This document shows, piece after piece, positions 12,222-24,669 of a DNA stretch of 64,000 bases. Position numbers and translations under genes: made by a program. The stretch is from Carposina sasakii. Taxonomy: Eukaryota > Arthropoda > Insecta > Lepidoptera > Carposinidae. The notes under the pieces were generated by a model, which saw nothing but the letters and a program-made list of their open reading frames with translations, was not told the origin of the DNA and ran no database searches. Positions within the stretch are counted from its first letter, which is position 1. The number at the start of each line of letters is the position of its first letter. The stretch is taken from NCBI GenBank assembly GCA_014607495.2, contig CP053159.1:14143501-14207500 (forward strand), read 5' to 3'.

Positions 12222-12416
12222 TTGAGGCAGACATGTCACGCTCTGAGGCAAATAAGCCACGCCCAAAGACAAATAGGCCACGCCTTGAGGCAAATAAGGT
12301 ACGCCCTGAGGCAAGCAGGTCACGTCAAATATGCCTTGTCCTGTGGCGTATAGGCTACATAGGCACATAGGTAATGTCCTGAAACATATTTGCTACACCT
12401 TGAGGCAGACAGGCCA
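12222..12416 (+). repeat. 21-bp imperfect minisatellite just after the LYST stop codon
   Basis: Diverged units of about 21 bp (TTGAGGCAAATAAGCCACGCC-type) begin 15 bp after the TGA at 12205-12207. The clearest four units lie at 12243-12330, with poorer copies on either side. This is the 3' UTR. Confidence 0.75.
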
Positions 12417-12923
12417 CAGTGCAAGCTCCTTCGTATCGCGAGGAAAGATCTTAAATTTATATTACTGCCTATTTATTTGAGTGCAAATTATACGTTCTAG
12501 CTAGATAAAGTACCTACTTAGTACGTTTGCAGTTTGACAAACGAAAAACTTTCACCATATGTGTTGTTTATGATAATAGACTGAACCATTAGACACTATT
12601 TATATTAATTATCTATTTATCTATCAAGTTGAGAAGTGCCAAAAGCATCGGCTTTATTATATCTAAATATAGATTTAAACTGTATAGTATACAAATGAAA
12701 TCATGAAATATACCTTTGATAATCTTAAGAATCTATCTTCTATACTGCTCTGGGAGTGAAAAATAACGTATTATACTACAGCTGCTTCTCTTCCCGGGCA
12801 TACTGTACAAGTCAGTAGAGGGACAAGAGGGTCTTTGTGATTTGTAGGCGATAGGCTGACCACCTGTCACTACTAACCGAATTTGTACATCTCAACTATA
12901 CCCTCAAAATTGGTCACAGAAAT

Positions 12924-12999
12924 GGCACCATGTGGTTCTATCGGCCCTTGGTGCTCTGCCTACCCCGTAAGGGATAAAGGCGTGATTATATGTATGTAA
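12924..12999 (+). repeat. SINE 3' part, CACCATGTGGTTCTATCGG type
   Basis: Nearly identical to 21760-21832: both read CACCATGTGGTTCTATCGGC, then TAAGGGATAAAGGCG and TATATGTATGTAA. Dispersed short retroposon tail. Confidence 0.7.
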
Positions 13000-13742
13000 T
13001 CTTAAGAATCTTTATATTTGATGCCAAATATCATTCGTAACTGAGCAGGGTATAATGTAATATTGCTTTCTTTACGGTTATTTTGATATTTTATCAAAAT
13101 ATTACTATTAAATATTTGATTGAAAAATTTATTTTTACCGAAGAGCAATTTAGTCTTCCACAGTCTACAAAATTAATGAAGTATTTATGTATTTACTTGA
13201 AAGACCTATTTTAGACTATAATATGTATAATAAAGCAACGGTAAGCAATTCTGAGATGTGCCGAATTTACTTCGCTAGGTTATTATTATCTACATATCAG
13301 AATAATATTATTCCTTTATGTAGGCTTGTAGTTATTTTACTATACAATGTAAATTGCTCAATGCACTTTAAATAAGGTACCTTATATAAGTTTAAGTGGT
13401 TTTAGCATTCCTTTAGATGTATTTAAATCATTGTTATACTCCTATGTGTATATTTTGTTTAGTCTGCCATTTATTTTATGTATTTGTTTTCATGAAATAA
13501 TCATTTAGTGGCCTAAATTATCAAACTCAATGTTTTTTTTGTTAAGAACAGTTCATTAATCATGAATTAAGTGTAATATGTTGTTCTAATTTTTATTTTT
13601 GTTATATTTAGGTAAGTTAGTTAAGTATTTGTTAATATTTCTTTCTTTAGATGTTGTTATACCTATCTTTACACATTATAATTTGAACGTCATGATTATG
13701 AGCCATGTGTGAGTGTGTGGGAGATGATGCCTTAGTAAGCTA

Positions 13743-13748
13743 AATAAA
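13743..13748 (+). promoter_or_regulatory. Candidate poly(A) signal for LYST
   Basis: AATAAA followed within 20-40 bp by a T-rich stretch (GTTTTCTCTATATG, TGTTTTATTATATT). It lies about 1.5 kb after the stop and is the best-placed signal before the facing gene's end. Confidence 0.4.
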
Positions 13749-14749
13749 ATGTTTTCTCTATATGATTATAATGTTTTATTATATTAGTTGTAATACCTAC
13801 AAGTCCCACATTAGGTATGTTTAACATGGTTATGGGGTCTCTCACCTCATTTTGATGTTCTGGTTATCCTTTGGCTTTATCTGATTCCTTCCCTATAATG
13901 AAGTGTAACGAGTCGAGGTCACTTACGCCCCCTGATTACGTAAAAGCAATAGCAAATCGCGATAACCTCGAGTGTGTGCGTGCGCGCAACATGCGCTCGG
14001 CGTCCTCCCGCGCCTCGCCCAAGCACACACACACTCTCAGGGGGAGGATCTAGTTGGTGATTCTAAAGAAATGCCTGGGTATCCTTTCCTTTTAGGAAAA
14101 GTGTTGAAAGAGCTACGCGAGTAATAATATTACAGTGGGTACTTACATCGTCGTTCATTCTACATCTTGTCGACTGTACAAGGCCGTCAAAGGGACAAAC
14201 AAAACAAATCATTGTCGAAAAACCTTTATATTTAGACTTAGCTATTTTAAATCAGTATCTAATAGTATTTACGTTACAATTTAGATTATAATACGACTGT
14301 TTCATTGCAATTGCTGTACTTTTAAACTACGTGTGTAGTTTACGCTACGCGTGAAGCAGTAATGAATTAGTGTCGAAACAGAGCGTTGTCCTAGCCGGCG
14401 CCCCGTGGGGGACTTGGCTGCTTACAGGAGTGAGCTGCGACGACGGACTCCTGCGACCTACGTATAAAGTCCATCGTCCTCACGGCACACTTCCTTCTAG
14501 GAGTACTGCGGTAAGGACGAGGATGCAAGACGAAGAAATTGACGAGAAGCTCCCCCGCGTCCACGCAGTCGCACTGCACGGGATGGCGCCGTGCTACTGG
14601 ACGCCGTGCTGGAGGCGGGCCGCGTGCTCCAGCATAGATTCAACAATTTAATAATATTTAGAATTACTTAGCTATTTTAATTTCTACTTTGTATTTTTAT
14701 TTAAGATTATACAACATTTTGAAATAAAAACAAAAATGCAATAAAAACG

Positions 14750-14755
14750 TTTATT
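14750..14755 (-). promoter_or_regulatory. Poly(A) signal of the WDR49/WDY-like gene
   Basis: AATAAA on the minus strand, about 11 bp after the TAG stop at 14768-14766. This implies a very short 3' UTR. Confidence 0.6.
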
Positions 14756-14765
14756 AAAATAGTGT

Positions 14766-17700
14766 CTACTCTGGCTGCTGGTCGGTGAAGTGCGCCTGGC
14801 GGCTGGACTTGTTGACGGTCTTGCGCAGGCGCGTCTCGCGCACCAGCTCGGGCGTGGGCGGGCGCCGCACGGGCTGCGTGGACGCCAGGCGCAGGTGCGT
14901 GTACAGCGGGATCTGTGGACACAAGCCGATTTCATAGAACAGAACTAGAACAACAGCATCTCTACCTCTAAGATAACCCATCTATATATGCACATATGTA
15001 TGTCTCATACATTATATCCCCGAAGAGGTTGGGCAGCAATGTGCAAATTACACACCCACTCTTCACGAGCCTATTAAGTCCCAAGTGGTAAGGCTCACCC
15101 CTACCTACCGCCGCATCCCGACTCAATCTAAATAGGTATCTGTCTCAAGAGGATCTAAATTCCGTCTCCCAATGCATACCGTGGGCAGCGAGTCGTCCAG
15201 CAGCAGCGCGGGCTGTGCGTCGGGGCGGCGCGGCAGACGGAAGTAGCGGCCCAGCAGCGGCTCCTGCGCCGCCTGCCCGTACGTCTTGGTGCGCAGCTCC
15301 TGCTCCGTGATGTCGCGCAGCTTGTCCACCTCCACCTGCCCGGGCACGTAGCGCGACACGTAGCCGTTGCGCCACACCTGTGGGCAGAAAGTGAATTCAA
15401 ATCTACACTACCGAAAATGTACCAAGTTTTTTGCACTAATTTGTGACTACTTCAACAGTTCGGCGTTGTATCTTCTATTTCGCAACCTAGAGAATCTGTT
15501 AAGACTCACCTTGAAAGTGGTAAAACTGGCGACTTTCTTTACGTCTGGCGGGAACCTCGTGACCTCGAGTGAGTAGGGCAGGAAGCTGCCCAGCGTCTGC
15601 AGGTACTCGCCCGTCAGTCTCCATACACGAACGCTGTAGTCCGAACTGCCGCTGTGGGTTAAAAGGGTCAGAACTAAAGCATTTCTACGAGTATTACGAT
15701 TTCCCTTATTGTATTCTTCTGACGCTTGATATTACTGCACAGCCATCTACACAAGAAGCAGTGGATATTTTGTGAAGTTTGATGAATAACATCATGAGTG
15801 ATGCAGCCTCATTACAAAACGTCTTCTAATAAACAATGTCTTATAACACTCACCGAGTGTTTGACAGAGTGGCAGAGGCCTATAGGTAGGTTTAACTTAC
15901 GTGAGCACGAGTTTCCGCTCATCAATGTACGCCACGGAGGTGATGCAGCGCATGTGTGCGCGGTAGCTGTTGAGCAGCAACGGCAGCGGCTGGTCGCGCA
16001 CGCAGCGCTTGGCGCGGCCCTCAAGCCGGTCGCGCAGCAGGAACGGGAACTGCAGGCGCAGGCGCGGCATGTTCACGTGCACCTGCGCCAACCGGGAGAC
16101 CGAACTAGCGTGTTTGATAAGAGCTTGATTCTGCTACATTTAGACGTGGACCCTAGTGACACACTTGAAAACATTTGAGCTTTAAAGTAAGTAACTTTGT
16201 GTTATTTGCAACTTGCAACTATGTACGTACGCTATAAGTGCTATAACATAAGCTTGAGGTATCTCTTTCATACCACACGACTATCTTCGCATTAAAAGTG
16301 ACAGTAGGTATAGGTACTTAAATGACCTACCTACATTCGTTCGTAACTAACTTTTTCTCTCGGAATAACATGTGGGTAGGTACTGGCGTTGTAGTATGTA
16401 ATTTCATACTACCCGCAGCTTGTGATTCGATTTCTTTACAAATATTATAGATTAGATTCACTAATAGATTGCCGTGTATTTTGTCACCATTCAGTTTTTA
16501 CACTTACCATAAAATAAGTATCCGCGTGATAGTCGTAATGAAGACAAAAGTTCCATTCCAGCAGCAGTAGTAAACGACTTGGACATTACAGAGGTGAGTG
16601 ATATTATTCCAGCACCCGTATGATGAATTTGGTGAGAGCGAGATGTCTCACTTTTAAACGTCAAATTCATAGAGCTATTAATATCAGACGGCCGACTGGT
16701 CTAGTAGGTAGTGACCCTGCCTGCAACGCCATGGGTCCTGGGTTCGAATCCCGGTAGATGCAAACATTGATATTATGAATATCAATGTTTGTTTCCGAGT
16801 GATGAATGTTTCTATACTTATCTATGTATTTATATACCGTTGCTTAGTACCCACGACACAAGACCTTAGGGATCTTACTGTGGGACTAGGTTAATGTGTT
16901 GTGTAGTGTGTGAATATTTATTATTTATTTATTAATAATTACTTAGTGTACCTATGTAATTACTTTGCATGTAAAAAATAGACTTAAGGAATTAGAATAA
17001 CAATCGTTCTCGAGCCTGGACTGAATGAATTAGGGCTGATAGAAGTAGTTTGCAATCCCTTTTTATACACAAAGTAGAAACACTTGCCTTGTCTAGTTAT
17101 TACTTAGCTCTGTGGATTTGACGTTTAAAAGTGAGACATCTCGCTCTCACCAAATTCATCATACGCGTGCAGGTACATACATATCCAGTTAATTTTCGTT
17201 TATATCGTAGGTACATGCAAATTGTTTTACTATTTTCTCGGTCAGTCTTTGATTCGAACCATGTCGGTACCTACACTATACGGCTATCCCCAACAGTGTC
17301 CATTCCGCTTATATAGATTATATATTTCTTCTAAAATTCTCACCTCCTTGTTGATCAGAAAGTTGGACATCAACCACACCTTCACGTAGCCCATGGTGGT
17401 GCCAGTGAAGAGGTAGTCGTTGAGGACGTCAGTGGCCAGCGCGGACACGTAGTCTCCGGCCGCGTGGATCCCCTGGAACGAGCCCTGGAAGCCCCCCGCC
17501 GGGTGGTCCGACCAGCACTGGATCTGGCCGTTCTCCAGTGATATCATGAGTGCCGCTATGAGGTAAGTTAATTTTAATTTACAGGAAAAAAGTTACTAAG
17601 CCTCACGTGTCATATTTAGGTATTGTTTAACATTTTAACGTTTGCATTTCTTTTTTTGGATCTTAATGGACCTTTGAGCTGGTCTAATATAATGTGGTTG

Positions 17701-20700
17701 TGGTCTTTTTTATGAGGGTTCTAATTTGTCTGACACCCATATTATCATATAATCGCTGACTCAACCTTCAAAACACACTTATATTAAAGACACAAAGTAT
17801 CTACTTACTGTCATCAATTTTTCATGAAAGTGCCTTCAAGGGCCAATGTACCCCAAAGATACAAGTGTAAGTGTCTTTCTCACCGACATGCATGCTGAAC
17901 GGGCGAGTCTCGAGGAACAGCGCGGCGTGCACGGCCAGCTTGCGCATGTTCTGTGCGCGCTGCGGCAACGACACCGCGGACACGCGCCGCGCGCGCGCCT
18001 TCTGCATGGCCGACTGCGCCGTGATCACGGACTCGCGCGCCGCACCTGCCCCGCTACAGGAAACATGACGCCACTGGTGATATAGATCACCAGTCTGTCT
18101 CTAGTCGAGGGTCCACCATTTGCTCCGTTGTTCATGTCAAGCGGACAGATAAAACGGTATCTTTGGGCGTCCGTCATAAAACCCCCGAGGAAACGGTGAG
18201 CTCCTTTTGGAGAATTATCAGCATACTTACTGACTTGGTCTCTTGATGGAAGAGGACCGCCTGCCTCCGCCGCCAGAGCCCGGTGAAGCAGCCCGAGCGG
18301 CGTCTCGCTTGTTGTACAGCATCTTTATGCGCAGCATCGGTTCCGTACAAGAAAAGCGTCTAGAAATGTTATTTTATTGTTAGGTAGGTACCTATCGGCA
18401 AGTAATTGTAGGTTAGATACCTAGGTACCTACCTACTTTCGTTATGTATCTATCTATTTGTCGTGATTTACCAGATAGACGTAAGGACTTATTAGGAATT
18501 GGGTAGGAAATCTGTTTTTAATTAATCCTTCTCGTATTTTTGATATAATGTTCAGCATATAATATCTTAATGCAAAACAAAGAAACACCTATAAGGCTGC
18601 CCCGTCTCCAGCTTCCATAACACCATCTCGGAGTTGTAGCTGGTGGTGGCCAGCGAGATGGGGTTCCGTGCGGCCGCCGCCAGCACGTCGTCAGAGTGAC
18701 GCGTCTCCCAGCTCTTGCCGGTGGTGGCGGTGCCGCTGTCCTCGAACTCTGTCACGTGCCTGTTCCATCCTACTGCCAGGATTCTATCGGGTTATGACGA
18801 AATCTATACATATAATAAAAACTAGTGGACGCCCGCGACTGCGTCCGCGTGGAAAAACAAACTGTCGAAATTATCCGGGATAAAAACATTTTTCCGGGAT
18901 AAAAATTGGCCTATATGTTAAGTGGGACATGTCACAATATATTCCTGATAGTGGACGACCGCGACTCCGTCCGCGTGGACTACAGAAAAAACAAAATGTC
19001 AAAATTATCCGGGATGAAAACATTTTCCCGGGATAAAAAGTCTATATATATATACTATATATAATATGTATGTGTGTACTGAGATTATCTTCGCCTATGA
19101 ATACAACATTAATGTAGCCTAATGAAAACTGAATGACACACACCTTCCTTCGACCCAAAAACAGTTAGTAACTTCGCACATGTGCTCGATGGACATGTTT
19201 CGCAAACATGTGCCCGTATTGAAGTTCCATACCTGAACAAATAAGCTACTCTAGAGAGATATATAGCTACAAATCGATGTTTTGAGTCCACATGAGCGTA
19301 GATATAGATAGAAAAATAATTAATATAGCTTGTAAGTAGTTGTTAGTAACCTTCAAAGTGCCATTCCTTGCTCCGGTAACAAGAAGCTGATTGCCAGGGT
19401 CGAAGCAAGCGGCTGTGATCTCTACCGGAATGAGCTCCCCATGAAGTAACCGCGTGTGAGCATCCCGCATCATGGCATTACGCCTACCTTAAAATTAGTT
19501 AAAATATTCAATTTCCATTGCTTCACGTCTTTGGCCATAATTTGCCTAGTGAAATGTTAGTCACCTGTAATTGGATCCCAATTGATGATGATGCTATCCA
19601 TTCCGCAAGTGATGACGATTTTAAACAATGGATTGTAAAGGATTTTGGCCACAGCTCTGGAGTGCGTGAATCCGTCCGTATGCTCGGCATTTAGCTGCTC
19701 GTCCAAGACGACCACTGCTATCTTAACGGCTGCCAGAATAAACTCCCTCGTCGCTGGGTTGTACACCGCCGAGATAGGTGATCGTTCACCCACTTGAGGG
19801 GGAATATCGATGTAAGTCTATGCAGATGGAATAAAATGAAACTTGAGTAGCTAAGTACCTAGCACATGTTGATCTTAGCGGTAGTTAAAGAAACTTACTT
19901 GCAAGCACACTTGGCCCTGCACATCCCAAACCTTTATCACCCGATCTCTTGATAACGAGTAACAAGTTTGACCAGAGTTTTGTAGAACGACGCAAATAAT
20001 GCCAGCATGATGACCATAGAAGGTGACACTGGCTTTAGATGGCACGAAGGGATTCCAGACGCGTACTGCGCAGTCAGGACCTCCTGTCACCAAAACATGG
20101 GCTTCTTCATCAAAAACGAAGCATTGGATACCCTGGTGAACAAAGATTTATCTAAAGGAGTTTACTTAGGTTATTTTCATTCTAGGTCTCCATCGTTTTA
20201 CGCTGTAACAGGAACTAAATTTTCATTGATGTTATCTTTATTATGTACCCATATTTATGCAAATAAATTATCTGAATCTGAATCTGAATCGTAATATAGA
20301 ATCCTAGTGTACGTCCGACAAAACTAGCGTGCTATAAATGATTGTAAAGTCAAGTCAAGGATCTATTCGTGTAAAATGTAGTTAATCGATTTGTAAACCT
20401 TATCAACGCGGAACATGTTGTGCGTCTTGGAGCCGGCCACATCGCACATGAGAAGCGAGTCCGGGCAAGTGGCGCACGACACGATGCAGTGCAGCGACGA
20501 GTAGAACGACACTTGTCGCACCCAGTCTGTGTGGACTCGGTGGAACTCCACCAGCTTCATCTCTTTTAGAAGTTCAGGCTATAAAATAGATGCAGACTCT
20601 ATTTGCATTAAAATAAATAATCAAAACGTAGATATACCTAACCATTATTCCTCTATGCTATAACTAAACCTGTTAAGCAATACGTTAAGCAATGGCCATG

Positions 20701-23700
20701 AGGTGGCAATTAATTGAATCCAAGCTTAAGTTTTACAGCTCTGACTCTTAACTTTTACAAGCTAGATAGCTAAACAGAAAAATATCATGCAGGCATTCAT
20801 AATTGATTTAATCTGTTTGAGTGCCAAATAAAAAAGTATAAATAAATTACTTAAGTAGGTACTCGATAGCTCAGTTGGTTAGAGCGAAAGCACGGTTTGC
20901 GAGAGGTCGTGAGTTCAAATGTCACTCAAGTGAAAAAAAATATCATTTCTTTATTAATAATTTTTATAAGTAGGTACTATAAAGGAATGAAATGGTCTGG
21001 CATCTACAAACCTTCTTCTGCAAATCAATATGTCTCAGCTGTATCAGAGCTCTCCCAGCTTCATTTCGAAATGGACCTCTTTTTATTGGAGAAAAGAGGA
21101 GGACCCGAACATTTCCGCCAACATCTCCACAAATCAAAATACATTTCTCGTTCTCATCCGTATGGAAATGATAGTGCATGGTACATATCTGCAGGTAATA
21201 ATATTTGACATAAGTATATACAAGTAGGTATCTAAATGCAGGTTGCAATATCCAACAGTTTTTTTACCTGTAGCAGGTACGCCAAAATCACGACACTGTA
21301 GGTGCGGCGGCGTATGAATGTTCTCAGAGAGAGAAAAGAAGAATATTTAAACATCAACACAAAATTTAGATCAGTACAAGTGGTCCTATTTTCGTGCTCG
21401 CTTTGTAGGTTTGTAGGTAGGCGTAATAAAGGATAAAGCGCTAATCGCCTTAGTTTCCAGTTTTGTTATTTTCAATAGTCACAATCAGCTTAGGCTCGGT
21501 AGAGCCTACTTGAATACAAGTTTGGCTCGTAGTAAATAGGTAACTAATTTTAGTAGTCTAAAGTAGTCGCAATGTCTCGCTGCAGGCGGGGCAAAATATG
21601 AGAAAAAATTTCGCTTTCACTCTGCTCGCGCATTTATTATATGTACGAATATAACTGAGCAATCTTTCGCTTTTCAATTATGGGACTCGTAAATTCCAAA
21701 AATTCTTGATAATGTCTACCCGATTGTAACCTATTTCGCGTTTTAGCAATGACAGTGACACCATGTGGTTCTATCGGCCCTTGGTGCTCTGCCTACCTCG
21801 TAAGGGATAAAGGCGTGATTATATGTATGTAAATCCAGAAAAGTTTATTTGTACCTAACAGTTTTGTTTTATTTAATACCCCTAAACATGAGAACCTAAA
21901 GCAAACCAAGGGCCCCTTGAAAGAATTTGCTACAGGCCCCGCGCAGGCTTAATCCGGCACTGCTTGGAAGGTGTAACTAAAAGCATTATCGGAGAGCTAA
22001 GCAAGCCGCAGCTGCTAATATAATATAGCTAAGATGATTAACGTGATTTTACACTGTTATTTGTTGCAGAATTATTATGCTGGTTCTCACCATGTATTCC
22101 CAGCTGCTAATGACGATCTTAAGAGTGAACGTTTTGGCAGTGCAATCGTAGAAGCGTAAGTCTCGTTCAGTAGAGCTAGTGACTATGATGTTGACATCGG
22201 GCATGCACACCATGTCCGTCACCCAAGTAGTCCTGACCTTCAAATGCGCTTCAAACAAATAATCATCATAATAAGATACGTGGAGAAATATACAAGGAAA
22301 TGGTCCTGCTAGGATGATAATATGGAGATGTACCTACCTATATCCACTCCCATATAAAGTATACAACATATAGACACGGCTGGTGTTTCTGTGCTGGGGT
22401 AGCCAGAACTGCAGGGTCACGAAGGAGATACCGCAGTCACATTAGCATAGCGAGGATAAAAGTGAATAATCAGTGAAAACTCTACTTTTACGACATGAAC
22501 GTATTCTAGTAAAGCATCATCACACAAGACTAATAGGTGGGTATATCCAATAATACCTACTATATCGGAACGGATTAAATCTATTGCTATACTATTTGTT
22601 TGAAGGGTTGGAGGAGTTATTTATGAGAGAGATAACCTACTCGATGCTATTCGATCGATGCAATCGATAAGAATAGGTACTATACTAAACGCCAACCCTC
22701 CTGGCACACGCAGTCACAGAACGTTATATGACAGCGCGTGCCAGGAGCGTTGGCGCATAGTATAATTAGTTTACTTACGGCTTGAGGAATAAGCCGTTCG
22801 GAGTAGCTGCATGTCGAGGTTCCACCAGTTGATCATGCCGTCGCGGCTGGCTGTGATGTAGGTTCCTTGCATAGGGTCGGTGGTACGATCCTGCAGAACG
22901 CTGTGTTACTTTAAGCCAGTGATCTCGTCAACTGTTGTGATGATTGATGATGATCAATGAATGATATGAACTGATACCAAATTGGAGTCTTAACTGATGA
23001 TGATGGTAGGTACCTAAATAGAATATCTAACTGAACCACATAAATGTAGAATTGCTGCTTTTTAGGGTTCCGAAGGAAGGGTTCCAGATGGGACTATTGA
23101 TTTGGTTACGTTGTCATCTGTCACCAGTCTGGTGATATCTCAAACGTGATAGTAAAGTTTTTTTTTTCATAGGTATTTATGGATAATGGTACGGAAACCT
23201 TCGTGCGCAAGTCCGACTTGCACTTGGTCGGTTTTTTAGATATAGGAATTATCCAATTTTACCTTCCCCACATCTGGGCAAAAACATATCCTGGACACAG
23301 GATGCCTGTGTTGCGACCGCATCATAGTGGGCAGCCCCATGATAGGAGGCTGTAGTGATTCGCGCTGGTTCTCCGGATCATTGGCAAAGTAGCCCAACAG
23401 CAAATGGGATACCAACTCGTCCCAGTCAATCTCTCCATTGCGATTTGTATTTATCTTGACAAATAAAGAGTTATGGACAGTATGTCTACTTATAATATTA
23501 GGCAAGGCAAATTTGTAGGTAACCTTCATAAACTACCTACTTACTTTCATAAATAATATATTGAAATCTTCATCATCGTATTCTACATTTAACAGTGATC
23601 TTAATAATCCTCTGAACTCGTTAGGCATTAACTTATTCCTGTATGCATTTTGGAAAACATCTTTTATTTTAACCATATCAGCGGTGGTGCAGCGGTCGTG

Positions 23701-23802
23701 AAGCTCAGCATTTCTCCACCTGCTTCGAGTTAGTGCCGTGGTGCTACCCTCGGACTTGGTTGATAGCGATACAATTGATCTAATATCGGCGTCATTCGCC
23801 AT
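14766..23802 (-). CDS. EF-hand and WD40-repeat protein of the WDR49/WDY type, 1054 aa
   Basis: Eighteen exons join in phase: 23802-23545, 23454-23263, 22890-22779, 22248-22091, 21188-21012, 20578-20399, 20132-19899, 19817-19565, 19487-19351, 19232-19144, 18783-18589, 18359-18231, 18053-17884, 17555-17344, 16082-15901, 15651-15510, 15377-15180 and 14912-14766 (TAG). They total 3165 nt. An EF-hand pair lies at about residues 30-105 ([18 protein letters not shown], then the loop [12 protein letters not shown], which has Asn at position 1 and may bind calcium poorly). WD repeats occupy most of the rest ([48 protein letters not shown]). Two GC-rich exons encode basic linkers ([21 protein letters not shown]). 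EF-hand plus WD40 at about 1050 aa matches WDR49/WDR64 and the Drosophila Y-linked WDY. Relatives are testis-biased or axonemal; that role here is inference. It is head-to-head with mRpS21, about 870 bp apart. Confidence 0.88.
16612..17169. mobile_element. Long-TIR MITE interrupted by a SINE
   Basis: Inverted ends of about 65-75 bp: GCACCCGTATGATGAATTTG... on the left and ...CAAATTCATCATACGCGTGC on the right, each followed inward by GAGATGTCTCACTTTTAAACG or its complement. Same family as 31655-31996. The middle is split by the SINE at 16684-16932. Lies in the intron between exons 14 and 15 of the WDR49-like gene. Confidence 0.75.
16684..16932 (+). mobile_element. tRNA-headed SINE nested in the MITE
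   Basis: The head GGCCGACTGGTCTAGTAGGT and B box GGGTTCGAATCCCGG at 16740-16754 are followed by a body with CGAGTGATGAATGTTTCTA and GTGTGTGAATATTTATTATT. A related body without the head is at 36835-36958. Confidence 0.75.
18815..19045 (+). repeat. Lepidopteran repeat end (CTAGTGGACGCCCGCGACT type), two partial units
   Basis: GTGGACGCCCGCGACTGCGTCC at 18826 and GTGGACGACCGCGACTCCGTCC at 18952 are each followed by AATTATCCGGGATAAAAACATTTT-like sequence. The same family is at 49303-49510. I regard it as the 3' end of a widespread moth retroelement; the class is uncertain. Confidence 0.6.
20864..20967 (+). mobile_element. Short tRNA-like retroposon with 11-bp target duplication
   Basis: A tRNA-like head (CGATAGCTCAGTTGGTTAGA at 20864, degenerate B box GAGTTCAAATGTCACTC) is followed by a poly(A)-rich tail. 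AAGTAGGTACT at 20853-20863 recurs at 20968-20978, a clear target-site duplication. Lies in intron 5 of the WDR49-like gene, just outside exon 5. Confidence 0.8.
21756..21832 (+). repeat. SINE 3' part, second copy
   Basis: Matches 12924-12999 almost base for base (CACCATGTGGTTCTATCGGC ... TATATGTATGTAA). Intronic. Confidence 0.7.
23066..23237 (+). repeat. Moth repeat ending CGCAAGTCCGACTTGCACTTGG
   Basis: Runs from AGGGTTCCGAAGGAAGG to the end TTCGTGCGCAAGTCCGACTTG followed by GTCGGTTTTTT. I recall this terminal sequence as a very common dispersed repeat in Lepidoptera; the class is not certain. It ends about 25 bp before the donor side of exon 2 of the WDR49-like gene. Confidence 0.5.
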
Positions 23803-24023
23803 TATTGGCGAATTATAATAAATACAAAGTAGAAAGAAAAAGCAGTTAAAATATCTAACAAATTGATTATAGTATAAAATTTTATTGTAATAGAGTTAGG
23901 TATCACAGTAGAAACTGAAAAATTACGATAAATAAGAGGACCTTTGTTATAACTTGTTTTGTCACTTGTACCTAGATGTCTTTGTGTCATCCAATGAAAA
24001 ACACCTACCTATTTGTAAAATAC

Positions 24024-24081
24024 AGCACTAACTTAGGCCTTTCCTTCGGGATAAACTAAACAAAAAAAAGCACTAACTTAG
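24024..24081 (+). mobile_element. 32-bp 5'-truncated retroposon with 13-bp target duplications
   Basis: Only the last 32 bp of the 410-bp family (GCCTTTCCTTCGGGATAAAC, AAAC, A7) is present at 24037-24068. It is flanked by AGCACTAACTTAG at 24024-24036 and again at 24069-24081. This is the signature of target-primed reverse transcription that stopped after one tail. Confidence 0.9.
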
Positions 24082-24166
24082 CTGTGCAAGTTGCATAGAT
24101 TCTGTTGACTTATTTGTGCCAGTTCGTAAAAAAAAAGCTTCTCAGTCTCATTGACTGTCCACAGAG

Positions 24167-24576
24167 GATTCGGCGGGAAAAGCTGGAAGGGAACGGGTGT
24201 AATTTTCTTGTGAAAATCAAAAATTATTTGTTAATGGCTTGCATGTATCCGTAAAATGATGTTTTTTGGTAGATAAGTTATATTTTGATTACTTGTGATG
24301 TGAATCTAGTGCGTGTGCATGGTTTTATACGCAGGTAAGCTGAGTAAAACTTTAGCCGGAATACGATCTCTTCATGGGCCCATGTAAGTTGTTTCTGCAA
24401 TAATTTTTGATTTTTACTAATTTTAAACTCGTTCTTGAGGATTTTTCCGACGTTTCCACTCATCATCATTGTCATTCATCATAAATTCAGAATACATTTT
24501 ACTAAACAATGATTAGGCTGTATGGGCTTAGTTCCCCTTGCCTTACCTTCGGGATAAATAAAAAAAAAAAAAAAAC
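24167..24576 (+). mobile_element. 410-bp poly(A) retroposon, full-length copy 1
   Basis: Starts GATTCGGCGGGAAAAGCTGG and ends CCTTCGGGATAAATA plus A15. Other members are at 28178-28589, 55188-55597 and 55699-57150. It has no tRNA-like head and no ORF. It contains (ATC)n-rich sequence and, at its 5' end, GCGGGAAA. The tail ends about 94 bp before the mRpS21 ATG, so it lies in the shared promoter interval of mRpS21 and the WDR49-like gene. I found no target duplication for this copy. Confidence 0.8.
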
Positions 24577-24669
24577 CAAAAAATTAATATACAATAATTT
24601 TTATCACTTTTTAATGAAATAGTAATCCATTTCTTAAGTAATTTAATTTGTCGAAGTAATTAAACCATC

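Larger units (their letters stand above)
12208..14749. other. LYST 3' UTR and tail-to-tail spacer
   Basis: No convincing coding sequence. It holds the 21-bp repeat, a SINE tail at 12924-12999, and AT-rich sequence to the AATAAA at 13743-13748, which probably ends the LYST transcript. A GC-richer patch at about 13900-14055 and another at 14370-14640 are unassigned. The latter has a 93-codon ORF (14370-14651) that I do not recognise and do not call as a gene. Confidence 0.6.

Noticed and set aside
14370..14651. 93-codon ORF between LYST and the WDR49-like gene
   Set aside because: No recognisable domain, no clear splice partners; it may be a decayed retroelement piece.
10141..20967. tRNA genes at 10141, 11508, 16684 and 20864
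   Set aside because: Pol III box motifs are present, but acceptor stems do not pair and SINE bodies, tails or target duplications follow.
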